Positions 37,304 through 46,009 of a stretch of 64,000 nt of DNA are shown one piece after another (position 1 is the stretch's first letter; every line of letters starts with the position of its first letter). The position numbers and the translations under genes are program-made. The DNA is from Rhizobium croatiense (lineage in GTDB: Bacteria > Pseudomonadota > Alphaproteobacteria > Rhizobiales > Rhizobiaceae). The stretch is from positions 225,945 through 289,944 of the forward strand of contig NZ_JAILYJ010000007.1 of NCBI RefSeq assembly GCF_019793465.1, in the 5' to 3' direction. The notes beneath the pieces were generated by a model, which was not told where the DNA came from, made no database searches, and was given only the letters and a program-made list of their open reading frames with translations.

Positions 37304-38576
37304 TCACAAAGGCAGGACGTCGAACAGCCGCTTGCTTGCGCTAGCCGCCCAAGATGGCTTTACGCTCCCGGCCGCCAGTGGCGGCCCAGACGATGGAGCC
37401 AGCGGCGATGGGTAAAACCGGTTGAGCATCGCGTCGCAGACATAGTGTCCCCAATTCGCCAAGCGCTCCGTCTCTCTCGCGCCGAGGAAATGAAGATAAG
37501 TGCCGACGTCGGCGGGAACGACCGACGACGGCGGCAGCGTGTAAGAAGCATAGGGCGCGAGTTCGGCGTCCCTGCTGTCGATCGACCAATAGACGCCGTG
37601 CGTTCTTGCGCGCAGAGCCGATTTCGAGGGAGCATCGAGGCCGAGCAGATCAGCCCCTTTTGCGGCCTTGAAGCCGCCGATCAGGTCCCGCCGCCTCAGC
37701 GCCCTCACCTGATTGTCCGCCGTGTCGAGCACCCGCTTGAGCTGGCTGAAGTAGTTCCAATATCCGCGGGTGGAGGAACGCCACGGCGCGCCGGCATCGC
37801 TGACGAGCAGGCAGTCGCAACGTTTCAGCGCCGGCTCGATGCCGTGATTGTCGTAAACGCCGCCATCGCTCAATATTGCCCTGCCCGGAGCGACAGGTTC
37901 ACCGACCGTCTCATCGAGCTTTTCTCTCTTCCATGAAAACTGCGACAGGTCCAATCGCAGCGGTGACAGCACGGGCGGGAATGCGGCCGCGGCGGCAACT
38001 GCGGTCGCAAGCGGAAGCGCCGGACGAGAGGCCGATCCGGTAATCCGCGATATAGCGATTGGACATGCGGAAGAGCGAACCGGTGCTGAGATTGCTGGCG
38101 CAGAAAACGAACCAGGGCGATCCCGGCAGTTCTTTCAGGCTTGGCGACTTTCCGTCGAACAGATGTCGCTCGTAGAGTTTGGCGGCTTCCTCCGCCGCAC
38201 TCGAGAAGGGATTGAACACGCCCTTCAGGAAGCTCGGCCCATCCGCAAAGACCTGGCTGAAGGCCAGAATGCGATCCAAATACTCGACTTTGAAATTGAC
38301 AGCGACCCCGTTCTGAAAGACAAGCCGCGGCCACACATAGGCAAGCACGCCGGAGGCGATCGATCCGCCCGATACCGAAGAGATCATATCGAGCTTCGCC
38401 AGAAGACCGGCCTCGTTCAGCCTTGCAAGCGATCCCGCATGGAACAGCATGGCCCGATAGCCGCCGCCCGAAAGGCAGAGGCCGAGTTGATAACGCTCCG
38501 CCGGCTTCTCGGGTTCGTCGGATCCAGACAAGACGCTGTTCTCCTCGGGATGCTCGTCTTCTGACTGTCGTATCAC
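37304..38576 (-). pseudogene. Patatin-like phospholipase, split by a frameshift
   Basis: Start 38576. The N-terminal frame (to about 38020) carries the oxyanion loop CLSGGGYRAMLFHAG and the nucleophile region ISSVSGGSIASG. The C-terminal frame (from about 38020 to 37304) carries the patatin Asp motif SDGGVYDN and the rest of the fold. They meet at about 38017-38024: reading LPLATAVAAAAAFPPVLSPL in the second frame continues the first after IGLSS. Catalytic Ser and Asp thus lie on opposite sides of the break, so a truncated product would be inactive. Full length would be about 420 aa. Real decay or sequencing error cannot be separated here. Confidence 0.8.
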
Positions 38577-39208
38577 GTTAACAAGGGTGGCGACATTCGC
38601 TGTATATCACATCGAGACCCGAGCGAAGGAATGTCATAGCGGATTTGCCAAGAGATTGGCGTCCGGCCTCCTTCACTTCGATCCACAGGCCGAGCCCTCT
38701 GCGGGGTTGCATGATCAGTCTTGCAAAACATCCCTCGCGATGTTCAATAGCGCGAGCGAAGGCGGGGGAAACGATGCGTTACATCGTGGCTGGGTTGTTG
38801 TTTCTATGCGCATTTTCTCTGTCCGCAGCGGAGATCACGCGAGAGACACGGACCTGATCTCGGTCACGGGCGTCTTAAACGGAGGTGACGAAATCGTTTT
38901 CAGAAACGTGGCCGCGGCCCCCAACAAGGCGCTGGTATTTCTAAACAGCGAGGGCGGGGATCTCAAAGCCGGCATTGAGATCGCACGCGCGATCCGTCTT
39001 CGTTTCGTACGAATACGTCACTCGTGATGGACGGCGCTGTCAGGGCCGGGCCGATGTCCAGACCACGCTGGTCTCGAAGATCACGGCACTGGACGGCTGT
39101 TAAGCAATAGCTTTCGCATGACCACAGTCGCCGCAGATGATGGCCTCGCCCTGAGGCAAGCTGCCACCATGTCGCCTGCTCCGAGGCATTTGACCAGCGA
39201 GGCACTTC
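38577..39208. other. Intergenic region with a gene relic
   Basis: About 630 bases between the broken patatin gene and the MEKHLA gene. Contains the relic described at 38774-39027. The remainder shows no coding signal or ribosome site. Confidence 0.5.
38774..39027 (+). pseudogene. Relic of a periplasmic ClpP-like protein
   Basis: ATG 38774 starts a signal peptide (MRYIVAGLLFLCAFSLSAA), and the frame stops after RETRT. In another frame directly on, DLISVTGVLNGGDEIVFRNV then ALVFLNSEGGDLKAGIEIARAIR matches the start of exported ClpP/crotonase-like proteins (COG3904-type), then degenerates after about 45 codons. At least one frameshift plus loss of the rest; family match is from memory. Confidence 0.6.
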
Positions 39209-39679
39209 GTGACTTCTATCTATGACAATCACGCCCTCGACCTGACGAGCGATCCCGATTTCTTCTCCCTGCTCACCGGCAGCTACGTGCGCATCGTCGG
39301 CCGTCCTCTTGTCCAGGACGGACAGGGGCCGGGCTGGCTTTACAACTCTGCTCCTTTCGTGGTCCTCGCGCACAATACCGAGCCCGATCCGCGCTTCATC
39401 TACGCGAACAGGACGGCGCAGAGCTGCTTCGAATATAGCTGGGACGAATTCATCACGCTGCCGTCGCGGCTTTCGGCCGAGCCGCCGGATCGCGCCGAGC
39501 GTCAGCGGCTGCTGGATAGCGTGACCCGCGATGGTTTTGTCGAGAATGGCCGCGGCCTCAGGATAGCGAAATCTGGGCGGCGTTTCTGGATCGAGAACGT
39601 GACCGTCTGGCAGCTTATCGACGAAAGCGGCAAACGGTTGGGTCAGGCTGCGATATTCACTTCGTGGCGGGACGCGTAG
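39209..39679 (+). CDS. MEKHLA-domain protein
   Basis: 156 aa consisting almost wholly of a MEKHLA domain (PAS-related; also found at the C-terminus of plant HD-ZIP III factors). Recognised from APFVVLAHNTEPDPRFIYAN, CFEYSWDEFITLPSRLSAEP and IAKSGRRFWIENVTVWQLID. No output domain is attached, so it is a free-standing sensor-like or ligand-binding module. Role unknown. ATG 39209 has GAGG nearby. Confidence 0.85.
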   Translation: MTSIYDNHALDLTSDPDFFSLLTGSYVRIVGRPLVQDGQGPGWLYNSAPFVVLAHNTEPDPRFIYANRTAQSCFEYSWDEFITLPSRLSAEPPDRAERQRLLDSVTRDGFVENGRGLRIAKSGRRFWIENVTVWQLIDESGKRLGQAAIFTSWRDA

Positions 39680-39702
39680 GCTCGCCGGCCAGCAGCCTGG
39701 CC

Positions 39703-40365
39703 TCAGCCTGCTGCGTTCCTGCCCGGCGATGAGGCTTCGGCCGCGCGGTCAGGATGCGCCGCCTGGAAGGCCGGCATTGCGGCGCACCTGGCGTCGATCG
39801 CGACGATGCGCTTGAAATCCGTGAGATCGACGCCCCAGCGGCGGGCGTTATAAACTTGCGGGACAAGGCAGAGGTCCGCCATTGTCGGCGTATCGCCGAA
39901 GCAGAAGGCTCCGCCGGATTCGGCGATCATCGCTTCCAGTTTGCCAAGTCCGTCGGCGATGAAATGCTTCATCCATTCCTCGCGGGCATCCGCCTTCTCG
40001 GTCAGGGTCATGACATGCGACACGACGTGCATGTTGCAGATCGGATGGATGTCCATGGCGACCGCATAGGCAAGCGCGCGCACATGCTGGCGATCGGCAC
40101 TGTCCGACGGCAGCAATCCGCATTCCGGCCGCAGCTCGGCCAGATATTCGATGATCGCCAGCGACTGCGTCAGCGGCCCTCCATCGATCACCAGCGTCGG
40201 CACCAGCCCCTGCGGGTTGAGCGCGAGATAGTCCGGCTTCCTGTGCGCCCCCTCCAAGAGGTTGACCGGCACCGTCCTGTAGTCGATCCCAAGCAGGTTG
40301 AGGGCGATGCGGACGCGGTAGCTCGCCGACGATCTCCAGTAGTCGTAAAGAACGACCTCGCTCAT
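39703..40365 (-). CDS. maiA: Maleylacetoacetate isomerase (zeta-class GST)
   Basis: 220 aa glutathione-dependent enzyme converting maleylacetoacetate to fumarylacetoacetate. N-terminal thioredoxin-like domain with SSASYRVRIALNLLGIDY (SSxSxRVR is the zeta-class active-site motif), then NPQGLVPTLVIDGG, and C-terminal helical domain with GDTPTMADLCLVPQVYNA. Start ATG 40365 overlaps the fahA stop by four bases (ATGA), so the two are translationally coupled. Fourth step after HppD/HmgA in tyrosine breakdown. Confidence 0.95.
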   Translation of the reverse strand: MSEVVLYDYWRSSASYRVRIALNLLGIDYRTVPVNLLEGAHRKPDYLALNPQGLVPTLVIDGGPLTQSLAIIEYLAELRPECGLLPSDSADRQHVRALAYAVAMDIHPICNMHVVSHVMTLTEKADAREEWMKHFIADGLGKLEAMIAESGGAFCFGDTPTMADLCLVPQVYNARRWGVDLTDFKRIVAIDARCAAMPAFQAAHPDRAAEASSPGRNAAG

Positions 40366-41387
40366 TGCGGTCCCGCTCCTCCATAGCGTTCGACGGTCTG
40401 CTCGATCGCCCCGAAGATCGAATGGCCGGCACGGTCCTTCATCTCGATGCGGACCTGGTCGCCGAACTGCATGAAGGGGGTCTTCGGCGAGCCGCTTTCG
40501 ATCGTCTCGATCATCCGGATTTCGGCGATGCAGGAATAGCCGTCGCCGCCGTCTTCGACCGGCCTGCCCGGGCCGCCGTCCCGCTTGTTGGAAACCGTTC
40601 CCGAGCCGATGATCGTCCCGGCCGCGAGATGGCGGGTTTTGGCGGCATGGGCGATCAGCTGGCCGAAATCGAAGGTCATGTCGATGCCGGCATTGGCCTT
40701 GCCGAAAGCCTTGCCGTTCAGGCTGACGAGCAGCGGCAGATGCAGCCTGCCGCCATCCCAGGCGTCGCCGAGTTCGTCTGGCGTCACCGCGACTGGGGAA
40801 AATGCCGAGGCCGGCTTGGACTGGAAGAAACCGAACCCCTTGGCGAGTTCTTCGGGGATCAGGCCGCGCAGCGACACGTCGTTGACGAGCATCACCAGGC
40901 GGATGGCGTCGCGCGCCACCTGCGGGTCCGATCCCATGGCGACGTCGCCGGTAATGACGGCGACCTCCCCTTCCATGTCGATCCCATAAGCGGCGTCGGC
41001 CATCACGATCGGGTCGCGCGGCGCGAGGAAACCGTCCGAGCCGCCCTGGTACATCAAGGGATCGGTCCAGAAGCTTGCCGGCATCTCGGCGCCGCGGGCC
41101 TTGCGCACCAGTTCGACATGGTTGACGTAAGCGGAACCGTCGGCCCATTGATAGGCCCGCGGCAAAGGTGACGTTGCGTCATGTTCGTGGAACCGGATCG
41201 TCGGCTGGGCGCCGGTCTCGATGCCTTCGGCAATCAGCTGAAGGCGCGGCGCGACATGCTCCCAGTCGTCGAGGGCCGCCTGCAGGGTTCGGGCGATGTG
41301 GCCGACTTCCGAGCAGCGGGTCAGGTCGCGGGAAACGACGACGAGGCGGCCGTCCCGGGTGGAATCCTTCAATGTCGCAAGTTTCAT
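40362..41387 (-). CDS. fahA: Fumarylacetoacetate hydrolase
   Basis: 341 aa, FAH-family C-C bond hydrolase producing fumarate and acetoacetate, the last step of tyrosine catabolism. Visible: metal-binding region YGIDMEGEVAVITGD (E-x-E type acidic ligands) and MLVNDVSLRG, with GTIIGSGTVSN near the end. Lies between hmgA and maiA on the same strand, with 18 bases after hmgA. Confidence 0.93.
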   Translation of the reverse strand: MKLATLKDSTRDGRLVVVSRDLTRCSEVGHIARTLQAALDDWEHVAPRLQLIAEGIETGAQPTIRFHEHDATSPLPRAYQWADGSAYVNHVELVRKARGAEMPASFWTDPLMYQGGSDGFLAPRDPIVMADAAYGIDMEGEVAVITGDVAMGSDPQVARDAIRLVMLVNDVSLRGLIPEELAKGFGFFQSKPASAFSPVAVTPDELGDAWDGGRLHLPLLVSLNGKAFGKANAGIDMTFDFGQLIAHAAKTRHLAAGTIIGSGTVSNKRDGGPGRPVEDGGDGYSCIAEIRMIETIESGSPKTPFMQFGDQVRIEMKDRAGHSIFGAIEQTVERYGGAGPQ

Positions 41388-41405
41388 GTTCCAATTCCGA
41401 TGTTA

Positions 41406-42767
41406 TCACTTGATACCGGGGGTTCCGTCGAACTTGCGCTCCAGGCCGTCCCAGCACTCGAGATAATCGTCCTGCAGCGTTTCCAGCTCGGCGGCGTATT
41501 TCGTCAGTTGCTGCGGGTATCGGGTCTCGAACATGAAGGCCATGGTGTGATCGAGCTTCACCGGCTTGAGCTCGACATTGGCTGCCTTTTCGAAGGCGAG
41601 CGCATCCGGACCGTGCGGCAGCATCATATTGTGCAGGCTCATGCCACCCGGCACGAAACCCTCTTCCTTGGCGTCATACTGTCCATGGATCAGACCCATG
41701 AATTCGCTCATGATGTTGCGGTGATACCAGGGCGGGCGGAATGTATGCTCGGCCACCAGCCAGCGCGGCGGAAAGATCACGAAATCGACATTGGCGGTTC
41801 CGGCATCCTCGGTCGGCGCGGTCAGTACCGAAAAGATCGACGGATCGGGATGATCGAAGAGGATGGCGCCGACCGGAGAAAATGTCCTGAGATCGTATTT
41901 GAACGGGGCATAATTGCCGTGCCAGGCCACCACATCGAGCGGCGAATGGCCGATCTCCGTGACATAGAATTTTCCGCACCATTTCACATGGACGCGGCAC
42001 GGCGTTTCCTTGTCCTCGAAAGCGGCGACGGGCGTCTTGAAGTCGCGCGGGTTCGCCAGGCAGTTGGCGCCGATCGGGCCGCGCTCCGGCAGCGTGAATT
42101 TGGCACCGTAGTTCTCGCATATATAACCACGCCAGGCCGGCTGCTCGCCTGATGTGAGGATCTTGAACATCATGCCGCGCGGGATGAGGCATATTTCCGC
42201 AGGCTCGACATCCATGATGCCCATTTCGGTGAACACGCGGAGGGCGCCGAGCTGCGGCACGATCAGCAGTTCGCCATCGGCGTTGAAGAAATAGTCATCG
42301 ACCATGTCCTCGTTGAAGACATAGGCGTGAGCCGACATGCCCACCTGGGTCGTGGCGTCGCCGGCCGTCGTGATCGTCCGCACCCCTTCCAGAAAATTCA
42401 GTCTTTCCTCGGGCGCAGGGATAGGGTCCCAGCGAAGCTGGCCGAGAGGCAGCGAATGCTCGTCGAGGCAGGGCGCGGTCTTCCAGAGCGGATAGGAGGC
42501 GTTCGAGAAGCGGCGCGTGTGGCGCACGCTCGGGCGAATGCGATAAAGCCAGGACCTTTCGTTCGTCCCGCGCGGCGCGGTAAACGGCGAGCCGGAAAGC
42601 TGCTCGGCATAAAGACCGTAATTGCATTTCTGCGGGCTGTTCTGGCCCTGCGGCAAAGCGCCGGGAAGCGACTCGGTTTCGAAGTCGTTGCCGAAGCCCG
42701 GCATATATTTCACTTCGTCTGCCACTGCTGCTTCACCGCCGGAAGCCTGGATCGATGTCTGGTCCAT
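41406..42767 (-). CDS. hmgA: Homogentisate 1,2-dioxygenase
   Basis: 453 aa Fe(II) ring-cleaving dioxygenase making maleylacetoacetate. N-terminal [19 protein letters not shown] is diagnostic; C-terminal cupin-like metal site around [16 protein letters not shown] and [17 protein letters not shown] (His, Glu, His ligands). Length matches the family. Ribosome site GGAGGAG nine bases before ATG. Confidence 0.96.
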   Translation of the reverse strand: MDQTSIQASGGEAAVADEVKYMPGFGNDFETESLPGALPQGQNSPQKCNYGLYAEQLSGSPFTAPRGTNERSWLYRIRPSVRHTRRFSNASYPLWKTAPCLDEHSLPLGQLRWDPIPAPEERLNFLEGVRTITTAGDATTQVGMSAHAYVFNEDMVDDYFFNADGELLIVPQLGALRVFTEMGIMDVEPAEICLIPRGMMFKILTSGEQPAWRGYICENYGAKFTLPERGPIGANCLANPRDFKTPVAAFEDKETPCRVHVKWCGKFYVTEIGHSPLDVVAWHGNYAPFKYDLRTFSPVGAILFDHPDPSIFSVLTAPTEDAGTANVDFVIFPPRWLVAEHTFRPPWYHRNIMSEFMGLIHGQYDAKEEGFVPGGMSLHNMMLPHGPDALAFEKAANVELKPVKLDHTMAFMFETRYPQQLTKYAAELETLQDDYLECWDGLERKFDGTPGIK

Positions 42768-42793
42768 TGCTCAACTCCTCCCTCAATCCTCCA

Positions 42794-42822
42794 GCGCCGC
42801 GCCTCTTTCGGAGGCGCGGCGC
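42794..42822 (-). terminator. GC-rich hairpin between hppD and hmgA
   Basis: Twelve-base perfect stem (42794-42805, 42811-42822) with five-base loop TTTCG, nine bases downstream of the hppD stop on the minus strand. No T-run, so more likely a partial terminator or mRNA-stabilising hairpin inside the operon. Confidence 0.5.
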
Positions 42823-42830
42823 CGCAGAGT

Positions 42831-43940
42831 TTACTCCGCTGCGGTCCCGATGACACCACGCTTGATCTGATCGGCCTCGATCGACTCGAAGAGAGCGCGG
42901 AAATTGCCTTCGCCGAACCCCTCGTCACCCTTGCGCTGGATGAATTCGAAGAAGATCGGGCCGATGACGGTTTTCGAGAAGATCTGCAGCAGGATTTTCG
43001 TCATGCCGCCATTCACCACACCTTCGCCGTCGATGAGGATGCCGTGCTTCTTCATGCGCTCGATGGGTTCGCTGTGGCCGTTCACACGTTCATAAGACAT
43101 GTCGTAATAGGTCTCCGGCGGACCCGGCATGAAGCGCAGCCCGTTGTCGGCAAGCCGGTCGGTGGCCCCATAAATATCCTCGGTGCCGACGGCGATGTGC
43201 TGGATGCCCTCGCCGCGGTACTTCTTCAGATATTCCTCGATCTGGCTGGTGTCGTCCTTCGATTCATTCAGCGGAATGCGGATCTTGCCGCAGGGCGAGG
43301 TGATGGCGCGGCTGACCAGACCGGTGATGCGGCCATCTATATCGAAGAAGTGGATCTGCTTGAAGTTGAACAGCTCGCGGTAGAAATCCCACCACTTGTC
43401 CATATTGCCGCGGAAGACGTTGTGGGTGAGATGATCGAGGTAGTAGAAGCCGATCCCTTCAGGGCGCGGGTTGCGCTCACCCAGCCAATCGAATTCGGCA
43501 TCGTAGGCCGATCCCTTGGCGCCATAGGTCTCGACGAAATAAAGCAGCGAGCCGCCGATACCTTCAATCGCCGGGACGTCCAGCATCTTGTCATCGCCTT
43601 CATAGGGAACGGCGCCTTTCGACACCGCATGGTCGAAGGCGTGTTTGGCGTCGACGACACGCCAGGCCATCGATGCGGCGCAGGGACCGTGCTTTTCTAC
43701 GAAGCGGGCGGCATGACTGCCGGGTTCGGCATTGACGACGTAGTTGATATCGCCCTGGCGCCAGACGGTGATGTCTTTCGTCTTGTGCCTGGCAACCGGA
43801 ACATAGCCCATGCGTGTGAAGAGCTCGCTGAGCTTCTCCGGCTCGGGATGCGCGAACTCGACGAATTCGAAGCCGTCGGTGCCGGCCGGGTTGTCGGCGG
43901 TGATTTCCGACGGCGGTGCATCATGCGGGAAAGGACCCAT
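42831..43940 (-). CDS. hppD: 4-Hydroxyphenylpyruvate dioxygenase
   Basis: 369 aa Fe(II) dioxygenase converting 4-hydroxyphenylpyruvate to homogentisate. Two VOC domains; iron ligands visible as His in LDHLTHNV, His in IQHIAVGTEDIY and Glu in FFEFIQRKGDEGFGEGNF. Start ATG 43940 with GGAGGAG before it; 23 codons upstream in frame lack support. Leads the catabolic operon and is divergent from an Lrp-type regulator. Confidence 0.96.
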   Translation of the reverse strand: MGPFPHDAPPSEITADNPAGTDGFEFVEFAHPEPEKLSELFTRMGYVPVARHKTKDITVWRQGDINYVVNAEPGSHAARFVEKHGPCAASMAWRVVDAKHAFDHAVSKGAVPYEGDDKMLDVPAIEGIGGSLLYFVETYGAKGSAYDAEFDWLGERNPRPEGIGFYYLDHLTHNVFRGNMDKWWDFYRELFNFKQIHFFDIDGRITGLVSRAITSPCGKIRIPLNESKDDTSQIEEYLKKYRGEGIQHIAVGTEDIYGATDRLADNGLRFMPGPPETYYDMSYERVNGHSEPIERMKKHGILIDGEGVVNGGMTKILLQIFSKTVIGPIFFEFIQRKGDEGFGEGNFRALFESIEADQIKRGVIGTAAE

Positions 43941-44017
43941 TTTCTCCTCCTGAAGATTGGAGTTTGACTGTGCAAAGTGTGGCCCAAAGCGCGCGCAAAG
44001 TTCTTGCATTCTTTATG

Positions 44018-44039
44018 CGTGCAGAAGATATTATGCACG
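44018..44039. promoter_or_regulatory. Candidate operator in hppD/Lrp divergent promoter
   Basis: CGTGCA (44018-44023), ten bases, TGCACG (44034-44039): perfect inverted hexamers in the 128-base gap between hppD and the divergent Lrp-type gene. A TTGCAT is 12 bases to the left. Likely binding site of that regulator; inferred from symmetry only. Confidence 0.42.
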
Positions 44040-44068
44040 GTTCGTGAGTATTTTGGAGATTTTGCGCA

Positions 44069-44569
44069 ATGGATGAACAGCTGGACAAATTGGATCTGCG
44101 CCTGCTCCAGGAACTGCAAAGGGATGGCAGGCTGACGAACAACGAGCTCGGCGATCGCATCGCTCTCTCACCCTCGCAATGCTCGCGCCGGCGTACGCGG
44201 CTGGAGGCCGAGGGCTATATCCGCAGCTACCGTGCCTATCTCGATCGGGAGAAGCTGGGGCTGGACATGCTGGTGGTCATTTCGGTGACGCTTGCCACCC
44301 ACAACAGGGATAATGCCCGGCGGTTTTCCCAGCTGATCAACGGACTGCCGGAGGTTCTCGAAGCCTATGCGCTGACCGGTGAAATGGACTACCACCTGAA
44401 GGTCGCGACCCGCGGGCTCGCCGACCTCTCCAAATTCGTCAACGACGTTCTCCTGCCGCACGAGTCGGTGCAGCACGTGAAAACCTCGATCGTCCTCGAC
44501 ACGCTGAAGACATTCGAGGGTTTTCCGGTACGCATGCCGGGCAGCTGGCACGGCGACGGCACACGTTGA
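44069..44569 (+). CDS. Lrp/AsnC-family regulator, probable hpp/hmg controller
   Basis: 166 aa. HTH at about 10-60 (LRLLQELQRDGRLTNNELGD, then SPSQCSRRRTRLEAEG) and RAM domain with YALTGEMDYHLKVATRGLAD. Divergent from hppD-hmgA-fahA-maiA, the layout of the aromatic-degradation regulators of this family, so it probably senses tyrosine or an intermediate; inferred. Convergent with the second Lrp gene 19 bases on. Confidence 0.88.
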   Translation: MDEQLDKLDLRLLQELQRDGRLTNNELGDRIALSPSQCSRRRTRLEAEGYIRSYRAYLDREKLGLDMLVVISVTLATHNRDNARRFSQLINGLPEVLEAYALTGEMDYHLKVATRGLADLSKFVNDVLLPHESVQHVKTSIVLDTLKTFEGFPVRMPGSWHGDGTR

Positions 44570-44588
44570 ACGCCGGTCCGGACAGGGG

Positions 44589-45050
44589 TCAGAGCGGCAG
44601 TTCGGTCGAAAATTTCAGCTCACGCAGCACGAAGCTCGATACCACGGTGCGCACATGCGGGTTGCGCATGAGGTAACGCGTCATGAAGGCTTCGTAGCTT
44701 TCCACGTCGCTGGCCCGGATCTTCAACATATAGTCGAAGGCGCCCGACAAGGCATAACACTCCATGATCTCCGGGCGTTCCAGCACCACGGAAGCGAAGG
44801 ACGCGACCGCCTCTTCGTGGTGATCCTCCAGCGTGACATGGGCGATCACGCAGAGTTTGAGATCGAGTTTGCCGGGATCGAGCAGCGTCACGCGCTTGCG
44901 GATAACGCCGTCGGCTTCCAGTTCCTGGATCTTCCGCCAGGCGGAGCTCTGCGACATGCCGGCCTTCTCCGCCAGGTCCGCCAGCGACAGGCTGCCATCG
45001 GCCTGGATGAGCTTCAGAAGCTTGCGGCGAAAGTTCCCGGTTTCTTTCAT
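44589..45050 (-). CDS. Lrp/AsnC-family regulator, probable phhA controller
   Basis: 153 aa. HTH at about 5-55 (KLIQADGSLSLADLAEKAGM then SQSSAWRKIQELEADG) and RAM domain ending LMRNPHVRTVVSSFVLRELK. Divergent from phhA with 124 bases between; likely its regulator in response to phenylalanine or tyrosine. Paralogous in class to the preceding Lrp gene but clearly different in sequence. Confidence 0.86.
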   Translation of the reverse strand: MKETGNFRRKLLKLIQADGSLSLADLAEKAGMSQSSAWRKIQELEADGVIRKRVTLLDPGKLDLKLCVIAHVTLEDHHEEAVASFASVVLERPEIMECYALSGAFDYMLKIRASDVESYEAFMTRYLMRNPHVRTVVSSFVLRELKFSTELPL

Positions 45051-45174
45051 TTTCGCTCTGCCGGTCGAGAATATTTTTCATCACTATGGCGATACGCGGC
45101 ACGAAAGAAAAGAAAATCCGCCCGGCACGGAGCATAATCGCAGAAATAGCGCCATTCTCGGGAGGAATCAGCCG

Positions 45175-45966
45175 ATGACCAAAGAAAGCAGCTACACCGC
45201 CAAACTGCCCGGCCCGGACGGCCTCTACGACTACAGCCCCGAGGAAGATGCGATCTGGGGCGAACTCTACCGGCGTCAGATGAAGATATTGGCCGACACC
45301 GCCTGCCAGGAATATCTGGATGGCGTCAAACTGCTGGGCTTGAAGCCGGAGAAAGTGCCTCAGCTTCTCGATGTGAACAGACGCCTCAACGAGACCACCG
45401 GCTTCGGCGTCGAAGGCGTGCCGGCGCTCATTCCGCCCTCGCGCTTTTACGAGCTTCTGTCGCAAGGCAAATTCCCGCTGGCAACCTTCCTGCGCCGTCG
45501 CGAACATATCGACTATATCGAAGAGCCAGACCTGTTTCATGAGGTCTTCGGCCACTGCCCGCTGCTGACCAATCAGAGTTATGCCAATTTCGTCCGGCAT
45601 TTCGGCGAAACGGCCATGCGCCTCGGCAAGGGCTATTCATGGCACCTGTTCCGGATTTTCTGGTTCACGGTCGAATTCGGCCTGATCAATACGCCGCAAG
45701 GCCGCCGCTGCTTCGGCGCCGGCATCGTCTCATCGCCGAGTGAGGCGAAGGCGGCAACGGAAGGCACGGCCTGCGAATTCCGGCCGTTCGATTTGTTGAG
45801 CGTTCTCAGGACGCCCTACCGCATCGATATCCTGCAGCCGATCTATTACGTCATTGACGGCTTCGCCGATCTGGAAGCGATCGTGGAGCAGGATATCGGC
45901 GGCATGATCCTCAAGGCGAAATCGCTGGGTGATTTTGCCCCGGCTTTCGAAGCCAAGGCATCGTAA
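45175..45966 (+). CDS. phhA: Phenylalanine 4-monooxygenase
   Basis: 263 aa Fe(II), tetrahydropterin-dependent hydroxylase turning phenylalanine into tyrosine. Iron ligands HEVFGHCPLL (H-x4-H) and Glu in WFTVEFGLI; conserved PDLFHEVFGH and SYANFVRHFG. Length typical of the short bacterial form. Start ATG 45175 with GGGAGGAA upstream; the open frame is longer but that part covers the divergent regulator. A pterin carbinolamine dehydratase (phhB) is not adjacent. Confidence 0.95.
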   Translation: MTKESSYTAKLPGPDGLYDYSPEEDAIWGELYRRQMKILADTACQEYLDGVKLLGLKPEKVPQLLDVNRRLNETTGFGVEGVPALIPPSRFYELLSQGKFPLATFLRRREHIDYIEEPDLFHEVFGHCPLLTNQSYANFVRHFGETAMRLGKGYSWHLFRIFWFTVEFGLINTPQGRRCFGAGIVSSPSEAKAATEGTACEFRPFDLLSVLRTPYRIDILQPIYYVIDGFADLEAIVEQDIGGMILKAKSLGDFAPAFEAKAS

Positions 45967-46009
45967 TCGCTGACACGGCGGAGCCCGGTGGATTGCAGGC
46001 CGGCGCGCC

